Shown here: in pieces, positions 36,408-42,893 of the stretch | Layout of the letters: every line of letters begins with the position of its first letter | Position numbering within the stretch: position 1 is the first letter of the stretch | DNA from: Shewanella psychropiezotolerans | Lineage (GTDB): Bacteria; Pseudomonadota; Gammaproteobacteria; Enterobacterales; Shewanellaceae | Direction of reading: 5' to 3' | NCBI RefSeq assembly: GCF_007197555.1 | Contig: NZ_CP041614.1 | Location: forward strand, 4,642,001-4,706,000 | DNA: 64,000 nt | Made by a program: the position numbers and the translations under genes | Notes under the pieces: model-generated | Databases searched by the model: none | What the model was told of the DNA's origin: nothing | Seen by the model: only the letters and a program-made list of their open reading frames with translations

Positions 36408-36576
36408 TAATAGTTACAATGTAATTATTCATCCCTAACTTGTTCCACTTCGAACGAACCTAAAAGCAAAGTTACACTGTAACTATAAGTAAGCATAATT
36501 AAACACCACACCTACGCGATATGTTCATCCGAAGCACCATCGAATAGACAACGGAATAGTTACAATGTAACAATTC
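36408..36576. promoter_or_regulatory. GTTACANTGTAAC operators, copies 2-4
   Basis: Copy 2 GTTACAATGTAAT at 36413-36425, copy 3 GTTACACTGTAAC at 36471-36483, copy 4 GTTACAATGTAAC at 36559-36571. Copies 2 and 4 also carry the AATA / ATTC outer arms (23-bp dyads). Centres are about 58 and 88 bases apart. They fill the spacer between the two unknown minus-strand genes. Confidence 0.65.
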
Positions 36577-36586
36577 ATGCTCTCAA

Positions 36587-37195
36587 TTAGCCCCACAATC
36601 CAATGACTTTATCGAAAATTTTATCGAATAATTTAGAGTCGTTTTTTTCAATCATAAAATCCAAAGCATGGGCACGAACAACGGTTTCAAGCATGTCTAA
36701 ATCTTGATTCACCGCCGCAACTAACATTTTTTGACAGCTTTTAAGGTGTTCCTCTGAAGCATTTTCAAAATGACAATTTTTGATGTAGCGCTTAATGAGT
36801 TCGTCCAGCGATAAAGGCAGGCAAAACCCCCGCCACTGTTTTGTCAGTGTTAAATTTCTCATAGGCCAACTTGGGGAATCAGTAATAGCGTGTTGACGAA
36901 AATTGATACGCTGATGCACATTACAATTTTGTAAGCGATGAATAAGACTATCGTAACGCTCAAACAAGAAAACGAGTGACAGACCATAACGCGATACCGC
37001 TATCGCGCTTTGTGAGGGCAAATTATCCCCAAAGCGGCCTATCAGCATTAACTGGTAATACTCACGATAACTCTGCATGAAAGTCTTTTGCTTTTTGAAG
37101 ATATCGGATTTGGAGGAGCCTGCTTGTATCTTGTGGCTGCCAGTCACGATGAGGGCGTTAGTGGAAGTTGTCTGCGCGAGAAGTGAGTGTGTCAT
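36587..37195 (-). CDS. Hypothetical element-encoded protein
   Basis: A 202-residue protein without a recognised domain; sections such as YQLMLIGRFGDNLPSQSAIA loosely recall regulators of integrative elements (PFL_4669/AcaB group), but I cannot confirm that. Ribosome-binding site TGGAG 10-15 bases upstream of ATG 37195. The region around its start (RBS, ATG, first codons) is repeated in inverted orientation at 37359-37384, in front of a 26-codon frame on the opposite strand. Confidence 0.5.
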   Translation of the reverse strand: MTHSLLAQTTSTNALIVTGSHKIQAGSSKSDIFKKQKTFMQSYREYYQLMLIGRFGDNLPSQSAIAVSRYGLSLVFLFERYDSLIHRLQNCNVHQRINFRQHAITDSPSWPMRNLTLTKQWRGFCLPLSLDELIKRYIKNCHFENASEEHLKSCQKMLVAAVNQDLDMLETVVRAHALDFMIEKNDSKLFDKIFDKVIGLWG

Positions 37196-37384
37196 TGCTA
37201 TATCTCCAGTGGTTTACGTTATCGTTTTTTGTGTTCGCCTGACCTCCAATACTCAACGCAGAGCCTGACTCGCAAGGGCGCGAAGCGCTTGTATACCCTT
37301 GCGAGTCTGGTGATGAGGTGAGATTGGTTAGAGGACAGAGCTAAATGCAAAAATGAGATAACCACTGGAGATAAATGACACACG
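37187..37384. repeat. Large nested inverted repeat
   Basis: Outer arms 37187-37216 and 37359-37383 share CCACTGGAGATA and AATGACACAC. Inner arms GACTCGCAAGGG (37267-37278) and CCCTTGCGAGTC (37296-37307) are perfect. AAGCGCTT lies in the centre. Outer and inner arms share the same midpoint (about 37287), so the whole segment is one diverged interrupted palindrome able to form a cruciform. Confidence 0.75.
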
Positions 37385-37455
37385 AAGGACTTAAGCAGGC
37401 TTACGCACACTTATGCCATCAGAGTGACTGGCAATGCTTGGCTGTTGATTGTTGA
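37375..37455 (+). CDS. 26-codon frame with duplicated start region
   Basis: ATG 37375 (GGAG 4-7 bases upstream) opens MTHEGLKQAYAHLCHQSDWQ then CLAVDC and a TGA. Its ribosome-binding site and first codons mirror those of the minus-strand gene at 37195 (MTHSLLAQ). It may be a truncated gene or a leader peptide. The RBS is good but the length makes the coding status uncertain. Confidence 0.35.
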   Translation: MTHEGLKQAYAHLCHQSDWQCLAVDC

Positions 37456-37496
37456 TTTGCGATCGCCGAAGGGAAGGATTGTCTATCTGGAACTTA

Positions 37497-37580
37497 GTGC
37501 CACGGCAAGTTTACTTGCCCTGAGAGGCACAAGTTAGCGATAGGAGGAGCTGGCGACGAAAAGCCCGCTTATCGCCTAAT
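37497..37580. other. Cluster of hairpins in the 37.2-37.7 kb spacer
   Basis: GGCAAGT-TT-ACTTGCC (37504-37519) nested in GTGCC / GGCAC (37497-37530), then GCGATA (37536) pairing with TATCGC (37570). There is no open frame. Structured non-coding DNA of a mobile element, possibly an RNA leader, single-strand origin or transfer-origin relic; no decisive signature. The remainder up to 37714 shows only the promoter side of the next gene. Confidence 0.4.
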
Positions 37581-37714
37581 GCCTTAAGTATAAAATGGTA
37601 TTTCCTACTCTAATATACTGATATATTACGGGTATTAATGACACGATCACCTCCAGTAAGAAGGCTTTATGTCATCAGTAAAGCGGCTTACTCGTTTACT
37701 ATATAGGGAGGATC

Positions 37715-38028
37715 ATGTTTGCATTATTATCAGCTTCATTTATTTGTACTCTAACAATTTATTGGTTTTTCTTTAAAATCATAACAAAGAGGTTGGTTAT
37801 TTCCAGCCTTATCATGTTGATTTACTTAGCGTTGATTTTCAGCACCGAGATGCCGCTTTCCCCAGGATTGGTAGCCTTTATGGGATGGTACCTACTCTCT
37901 CATTCGGGGCTATTCTTTTGCCTGAATTAAACCCCAAATCCCCCATTGCAGTAACGGTAAGTCTGGGTTTCTTAGGCTTATTGGTGACATTGTTCGTGTT
38001 ACTTTATTTTAAATTTTTTGTGTGGTGA
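37715..38028 (+). pseudogene. Small four-helix membrane protein, frameshifted
   Basis: ATG 37715 with excellent RBS (GGGAGG) opens a very hydrophobic protein that stops at 37930 after 71 residues (...HSGLFFCLN). In the next frame the sequence continues LPELNPKSPIAVTVSLGFLG then LLVTLFVLLYFKFFVW and stops at 38028. One extra T in the TTTT at 37916-37919 joins both into a protein of about 104 residues with four membrane segments. Family unknown. Frameshift or sequencing indel. Confidence 0.6.
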
Positions 38029-38390
38029 CGCTATTAAAGTAGTTTGATACTTGACCAACCGTTAGATTTATCTAATGTTTGACCTGGTATCATTTCACCA
38101 TCTCGTGATGTTGTCTTTTTTGTCGCTGGAAGCAAAGCCTGACATAGGCAGCTTCCAGCTTTCAATAACTTATCTAAAAGATACAACCTCTCGCTAGCTC
38201 ACTTTTGGACAAAAGCTTGTTGAACGAAGCCGCTCTGCGGCAGAAAGAGCAGAGCGGCCTCGTTCAACACATCACTGGACAGAAACATGCTAGATCGTTA
38301 GCGCTAATTGACCAGACATTGATTAGAAAAAGTATCTAAATTTACCGGAAAGCTATAACTCGCTCCGCCCCCTTTATCTTAAACGCTTTG
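38029..38390. other. Gene-free stretch with several stem-loops
   Basis: 38042-38090 contains an imperfect dyad (GATAC...GTATC) around TTAGAT-TT-ATCTAA. GCTGGAAGC (38125-38133) pairs with GCTTCCAGC (38151-38159). The largest is a 20-bp stem, 19 of 20 matched: arms 38219-38238 and 38249-38268, GTTGAACGA...TCGTTCAAC. None has a T run. Possibly folded recombination sites or remnants next to the integron-type cassette. Confidence 0.45.
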
Positions 38391-38396
38391 TTAAAT
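38382..38396 (-). other. attC-like site start at cassette 3' end
   Basis: On the minus strand ATTTAACAAAGCGTT overlaps the stop codon of the membrane protein gene. ATTTAAC fits the RYYYAAC core and AACAAAGCGTT is the usual beginning of Vibrio/Shewanella-type attC sites. The matching far end (GTTRRRY) was not found, so the site is truncated. Confidence 0.5.
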
Positions 38397-38909
38397 GACA
38401 ACTATTAGTGAAATAGTAGCTAAAATGGGAACTAACCAAGCATGGGCTGACTTAATTATTGCCAATGTCCAAGACTCTAGTTTTACCGCTAGCAAGATTT
38501 CAAACGGAATATCAATAATTACCGGAACCCTTGCCGCACGATATGAAGTCCATGCACCTGTGTTAACAGTCGGTTTTGAGCAACCTAATAACGTTGCTTG
38601 AAATACTCGATCACGTGTGTTCCCAGTAACTGCTTGCAGCTTCTGATTTACATAACCAATGAGTTTTTTGTGTGATTGAGATGCAGTATGTTGCTCAGTT
38701 TTTACTACCTTAAAATTGAAAACCAAACATGCGAGCCCCAAAACTAATGTCAGCCCATTAACAACCAACGTAGATTTAGGGATAGTAAGATTATTTATGG
38801 TTACTACACCAAAATTCAGCGTTAATGATTCAAAAGCCACCCCAAATTTCATAGACATAGCTAAAACCAAAACTGCGTAAAAATATATTTCAACACGCTT
38901 AAAGTTCAA
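38391..38909 (-). CDS. Membrane protein of an integron-type gene cassette
   Basis: A 172-residue protein with two N-terminal and one or two C-terminal membrane helices and a polar middle (QHTASQSHKKLIGYVNQKLQ). TTG start with GGAGG 6 bases upstream. It is tightly bounded by integron-type sequences: GTTAAAT 15 bases before the ribosome-binding region and an attC-like start overlapping its stop. Cassette genes of this sort are usually orphans; no function can be assigned. Confidence 0.65.
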   Translation of the reverse strand: MNFKRVEIYFYAVLVLAMSMKFGVAFESLTLNFGVVTINNLTIPKSTLVVNGLTLVLGLACLVFNFKVVKTEQHTASQSHKKLIGYVNQKLQAVTGNTRDRVFQATLLGCSKPTVNTGAWTSYRAARVPVIIDIPFEILLAVKLESWTLAIIKSAHAWLVPILATISLIVVI

Positions 38910-38923
38910 TTTGCCTCCTTGCC

Positions 38924-38963
38924 ATTTAACGCCGCATTAAGCGGGCAAAAATGTTGGTTAAAC
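38924..38963 (-). other. attC-like recombination site preceding the cassette
   Basis: Minus strand: GTTTAAC ... GCCCGCTTAATGCGGC GTTAAAT. The last part matches the 3' end of Vibrio/Shewanella attC sites (GCCCCTTAGGCGGGCGTTA type) and GTTAAAT fits the GTTRRRY crossover core. At 40 bases it is shorter than normal, so R'' may lie elsewhere or the site is degenerate. Confidence 0.5.
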
Positions 38964-39029
38964 TTGCTGAGGAACGAAGCATAACTAACTGTTTTTTTGT
39001 TCAATTTAAATGTCTTATTAATTTTTGTT

Positions 39030-39236
39030 TTAAATCGAATTCTTCGCTTTTGCACCTAAAGTAACTTCTTTAATTAAAACATTTATAATGTGAGAATCCC
39101 TTACAAATCGTTCTTCAAAGTCTTTACTTGCTAAAGGTGCAGCCAGCACTTCTTTTGCTTCATAGCTAACACCAAGCCCACCCATTGATACTGACAATCT
39201 CGGTCTCCAGAGAGTTCTCGCAAACCTCCCAGTCAT
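39030..39236 (-). CDS. Hypothetical protein, 68 residues
   Basis: Begins at ATG 39236 overlapping the stop of the preceding frame (ATGA). No recognised domain. It lies between the attC-like site and the split gene upstream, so it probably belongs to the same cassette as those frames. It may be a displaced continuation of the protein encoded upstream. Confidence 0.4.
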   Translation of the reverse strand: MTGRFARTLWRPRLSVSMGGLGVSYEAKEVLAAPLASKDFEERFVRDSHIINVLIKEVTLGAKAKNSI

Positions 39237-39412
39237 TCTGCTTTCTGTTTCTTGGTAACCATTACCAAAAAAGGCAATGCAAAGCCTAAGACCATTTTTA
39301 ATGTTGGATGCTCAGCATCCTTGGATTCATCTAAAAAGCTTCCAAAGGATTGCAATTTTTCATCTAACTCCGTAGTTAAGAATGCCCCGGCACCTTTTGA
39401 CATTAAACCCAT
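39233..39412 (-). CDS. Hypothetical 59-residue frame, in frame with upstream gene
   Basis: MGLMSKGAGAFLTTELDEKL and onward, ending ...KKQKAE. It is in the same reading frame as the 101-residue gene upstream and is separated from it only by a TAA (39431-39433) and five codons, so the two may be one gene of about 167 residues split by a nonsense mutation. Confidence 0.4.
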   Translation of the reverse strand: MGLMSKGAGAFLTTELDEKLQSFGSFLDESKDAEHPTLKMVLGFALPFLVMVTKKQKAE

Positions 39413-39430
39413 GACTATTGAGTTAACCTC

Positions 39431-39736
39431 TTAAATTGATTCAGAAAACTCGTTAATTAGCACTTGATCATTTTCGCTACCAGTATTTGTTCTATATTTT
39501 CTAAAACCGTAAGATAACTTTGCTAATCCAATGCTCAGTGGAGCGTAAACTGACTCGGTATACTCTCTAGCTTTTTCAAGGTAGTTATCTTGAAGTTTTT
39601 GGTTGTAATTTTGATTTAACTCGATGATTTTTTGCTTAGAGGAGCTAGCTTTAAAATAACCACCGATAATTGCTCCTAAGATGCCAGCAAGTCCTGCAAT
39701 CAAGGTTGTAATAACTTTTGTATCAGTGAAATCCAT
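39431..39736 (-). CDS. Hypothetical membrane-anchored coiled-coil protein
   Basis: A 101-residue protein: one N-terminal transmembrane helix with glycine zipper (IAGLAGILGAIIGGYF) followed by a helical, Lys/Gln/Asn-rich stretch (KQKIIELNQNYNQKLQDNYL). No family recognised. It probably originally continued into the 59-residue frame downstream. Confidence 0.5.
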   Translation of the reverse strand: MDFTDTKVITTLIAGLAGILGAIIGGYFKASSSKQKIIELNQNYNQKLQDNYLEKAREYTESVYAPLSIGLAKLSYGFRKYRTNTGSENDQVLINEFSESI

Positions 39737-39763
39737 GACTATCCTTATTAGTTATGTATTTAT

Positions 39764-40801
39764 TTACGAAAATTCAACACTTAACACAGTAAATACATGA
39801 ATTTTCTGCTCTTCAATACACTTTAATGTTAGTCCTTTACTAAACGCTATTTCTCTTTCATGGCCCATTTTTTCATTGGCGGTATCATTAAATACTACCC
39901 CTTTAGTATGTAGGTCTGTTACCACTGTCATTACCCATATTGTATGTGGTTCGTGGTAACAAGCATGGACCGCTGCAACTTTAGGGCAAAAAGAACTTGA
40001 TAAAACTCTATCCGTTGTAAAACTTGTCCCTATGACACCAGTTCCATTCGATACTGGCCAAGGAGCTAAATCAGCAGGTTTAGTATAGGCTACGCGTTGC
40101 ATCGAAAAAGTTTTATCTACTGCGATTTCTTGTCCACTGTTTTTCATTTCCTGAAACTGACTAAGGGGGGTTAAGCGAAGTTTATCTTGAATTTTATTAG
40201 CATTTTTTACATCGTCTGATCCCTTAACTCCAATGCGCCCCCAAATAACTAAACTGTTGTACTCACTATCAATACGTTTAACATCTGGAGGTAAATTACC
40301 TTTCCAGTCAGGCCCCACAAGCGCGAAGTCACCGGCTTTAACACCCGTAGTTCGACTACCAACATAAGCAAAAGTATCGCCATTTGGATCCCATAATTGC
40401 ATGGTGTAGTAGCGATCCGCTTCTACTTCAGGAACCGAAAGAACCATAGGTTCGCGGCTGACATCTGTAAAGGCTTGAGCATATAGAGTGTCATTGTTGG
40501 GTGTCGCAATCGCTTTAAATTCAGGGCCGCGTAATTGGCGGACTAAAGCAAATTCATTTATTTGTGCTTGAGGGTTACCTGTTTTAGCTTCAGCATCAGG
40601 TCGTGTCCGACCGCGAATTAAATCTTCAAAGAACACGATTGGATACCCCCAAATAGCGGCATTAACACCAAGATAAAAGGCTTCAGCCTCAGCGCCCTTA
40701 AGGGTTCCTAATTCAGGTGGAGGAGTCGCTCGCCCCTTAGCATCCGCTACAGAGCTCATGGTTAGAAGCACATACAAAGCTATAGTCATTATAATTTTCA
40801 T
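39764..40801 (-). CDS. DUF1254-domain exported protein, unusual C-terminus
   Basis: A 345-residue protein with signal peptide (...SSVADAKG) and a clear DUF1254 domain (NAAIWGYPIVFFEDLIRG, TPNNDTLYAQAFTDVSREPM, YYTMQLWDPNGDTFAYVGSR, YNSLVIWGRIGVKG). In most relatives DUF1254 is followed by DUF1214 and totals about 450-480 residues. Here, after about residue 245, the sequence changes to a Cys-containing segment I do not recognise (FCPKVAAVHACYHEPHTIWV), suggesting truncation and fusion with cassette DNA. Function of the family is unknown. Confidence 0.75.
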   Translation of the reverse strand: MKIIMTIALYVLLTMSSVADAKGRATPPPELGTLKGAEAEAFYLGVNAAIWGYPIVFFEDLIRGRTRPDAEAKTGNPQAQINEFALVRQLRGPEFKAIATPNNDTLYAQAFTDVSREPMVLSVPEVEADRYYTMQLWDPNGDTFAYVGSRTTGVKAGDFALVGPDWKGNLPPDVKRIDSEYNSLVIWGRIGVKGSDDVKNANKIQDKLRLTPLSQFQEMKNSGQEIAVDKTFSMQRVAYTKPADLAPWPVSNGTGVIGTSFTTDRVLSSSFCPKVAAVHACYHEPHTIWVMTVVTDLHTKGVVFNDTANEKMGHEREIAFSKGLTLKCIEEQKIHVFTVLSVEFS

Positions 40802-40930
40802 TGTTCATTCCTTGACAATATTGGTTTAGAACTCGCTGTTATGAAAAGTCTTTTTGAATTATGAAGCTTTTCAACTATAAACGACTTAGGAGTAAACAAA
40901 AGATGATCCATCACCTCAGGTATCTAAGCT

Positions 40931-41614
40931 CTACTGCTTAGCTGGACTAGTATGCGCTTTATCTAAATGCTCTCTTAAGCTTTTAGCCCACTTTCTAATC
41001 ACTCTTTTGGCGTCTGCACGGTTTGAGACTCGACTCGCCCACTCGTAAAAATCATTATCCCCCGCCTCTTCTGCATCGATGATACGAGCAACTATCTGGC
41101 CACTCACTCCATCGAAGACCTCCAAAAGCAATGTCCCTTCGCCTGTGGTATCAGTATAGCGTTTAACATTGACAGCACTCTCTAAATCAGGTGCATTCAC
41201 TTCCAAATTGATGACAGAGGGCTTAAGTAACAAGGTTCCCGGCTCTGCTTTGGTCACAATGGAATAATGTGTTGATTTGGCTAGCTCTTCCTGAAATACT
41301 TCATCAAAGAGTTTTTCTACCCCCTCTTTAATGCGAATAACATCTTTATCTTCAACTCGCATTGATAACTCTCTTTCATCGCGATTGTAATCTCGTTTCC
41401 AATCCTTTTTAAAGGTAACAGTGCTGGGAGAGATAAGGATTTTATCGTAACGGGTAAAATCAACATTCTCGTTTTTAGCCACTTGAGTCGAACGTGTCGC
41501 TTTAACTAACGTCATCCCGTCAGCTGACACGGTGAGCTGTTGATTTTTATTTATCGTGCACGCTGAGAGCGTTGCGACAGCTAAAAGTGTTACGCATAAA
41601 AATAACTTATTCAT
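40931..41614 (-). CDS. DUF3313-like lipoprotein
   Basis: A 227-residue lipoprotein (lipobox LSAC, Cys about residue 19). The mature region YDKILISPSTVTFKKDWKRD, a helical LFDEVFQEELA and LLEVFDGVSGQIVARIID fit the DUF3313 family. Role unknown. Same strand as DUF1254 and the outer-membrane protein, probably co-transcribed with them. Confidence 0.75.
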   Translation of the reverse strand: MNKLFLCVTLLAVATLSACTINKNQQLTVSADGMTLVKATRSTQVAKNENVDFTRYDKILISPSTVTFKKDWKRDYNRDERELSMRVEDKDVIRIKEGVEKLFDEVFQEELAKSTHYSIVTKAEPGTLLLKPSVINLEVNAPDLESAVNVKRYTDTTGEGTLLLEVFDGVSGQIVARIIDAEEAGDNDFYEWASRVSNRADAKRVIRKWAKSLREHLDKAHTSPAKQ

Positions 41615-41783
41615 ATTTTTCCCTGTTTAATATCATTAGCGACTATTTCTGTTGTGATTTTTTGGTTGCCACTTTAGCGTCAAAGGAGGAGTCACCTACC
41701 CCCTCCTGATGGCTGATATAGCTCATCAATTCTTTGCTAAAGCTTGGTTTCAAGCCACTTCAAATGAGCTTAGCTGTTAAGAA

Positions 41784-42593
41784 TTAAAATCCAGGTAAGA
41801 TTGCACGCACCATGAAGCGAAACTCCCAATCTGCCGCGCCTTTTACATGTTTATAAACTTGTGGTCCCCAACTTACTGGCATCTTTCCAATCCTGCTCAT
41901 ATGAGAAAAACCGCCCCCAATAGGCACATCCCACTTATCATCATCTTTTGTGAAATCCGCAACGATTAACGGCGTAGAGGTGAAAATCCATCCTCCTTTC
42001 TCACCAAAGTCATAATTAACAATAGGTTGGAAGGTGAAGGTGTTAATGTCTTCAGCCGCGTTATCGCCATTGACATCCCAAACTTGAGTGGCAAGACCAC
42101 CGATAACCCAACGTCCTTCAGTGAGCACCAAGCCCCCTGACAATCCGGCGCCCCAGCTGTCTTTGCCAAGGGCACTATTGCTATGGGTGGGGATTTGAAA
42201 GATAGGACCAAAGCCTGCGCGCAGACCTGGGCGTATATTGGTGGCAAAGACGATGTCTAAAGTGGTATCGCCCACCCCTGATTCATCTGGTATTTCAAAG
42301 TCATCAATAGGAATAATGGCGCGAGCAATACCGTACCACTCATCACTGCCAAAACTAAAAGGCACAACAGGCTGTATGAGTATGGCGTTGTTGTCTTTGC
42401 CACTATCTGCAATGTCTGTGTATTGGTTGAAAAAGATAGGCATACTGATGATTTTTGCCAAAGGGTCTTGTGCCTCCTTGGACAGTTTATTTAACTCTTC
42501 ATCAGCGATAGCGCTTGCAGATATCACCATGCTTGCAGCCATTGTGGTGTAAATGGCGACACATTTAGCCACTGAACTTACCGTTAACTTCAT
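41784..42593 (-). CDS. Outer-membrane transporter-like beta-barrel protein
   Basis: A 269-residue protein with signal peptide (...ISASAIADEE), then LSKEAQDPLAKIISMPIFFN, the usual start of the small outer-membrane transporter family often labelled MetA-pathway phenol degradation or neuromedin-U-like; alternating barrel strands end in ...EFRFMVRAILPGF. Start ATG 42593 is preceded by AGGGAG. Divergent from the DUF3604 gene across a spacer with an operator-like dyad. Likely passive uptake of a small hydrophobic or organic substrate; this is inference. Confidence 0.75.
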   Translation of the reverse strand: MKLTVSSVAKCVAIYTTMAASMVISASAIADEELNKLSKEAQDPLAKIISMPIFFNQYTDIADSGKDNNAILIQPVVPFSFGSDEWYGIARAIIPIDDFEIPDESGVGDTTLDIVFATNIRPGLRAGFGPIFQIPTHSNSALGKDSWGAGLSGGLVLTEGRWVIGGLATQVWDVNGDNAAEDINTFTFQPIVNYDFGEKGGWIFTSTPLIVADFTKDDDKWDVPIGGGFSHMSRIGKMPVSWGPQVYKHVKGAADWEFRFMVRAILPGF

Positions 42594-42698
42594 TTTTATT
42601 CTCCCTAACGTGAAATTGCTCACAAAAGACGCTCAATAAAGAGAACATGGCTTTAAATGCTAATAAAAGCAACAAATAAACTGCCACACTATTGAAAC

Positions 42699-42714
42699 AT
42701 TGTGTAAACACAAT
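42699..42714. promoter_or_regulatory. Operator-like dyad between divergent genes
   Basis: ATTGTGT-AA-ACACAAT: two perfect 7-bp arms, in the spacer between the outer-membrane protein gene and DUF3604. A candidate site for a shared regulator. Confidence 0.5.
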
Positions 42715-42893
42715 CACCCTGACTTGTTAGCATTCCAGGTGTTAATTATCTCTGTGTCATTAAAGTAAAATGCCGTTAATCGAAAAAATAAGCAGAGACC
42801 GCACCTTAAGTGCCAACCTCTTTTGATAAAGAATGGTTACAACAAACGAAGATTAAGCCACCTTACATAAACATGAGCGAGAGGATGAGTCAG

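Noticed and set aside
38219..38268. 20-bp stem with GTTGAAC and GTTCAAC ends as an integron attC site
   Set aside because: The two 7-mers fit GTTRRRY and RYYYAAC but in the reverse order on both strands, so it is a plain hairpin rather than an attC.
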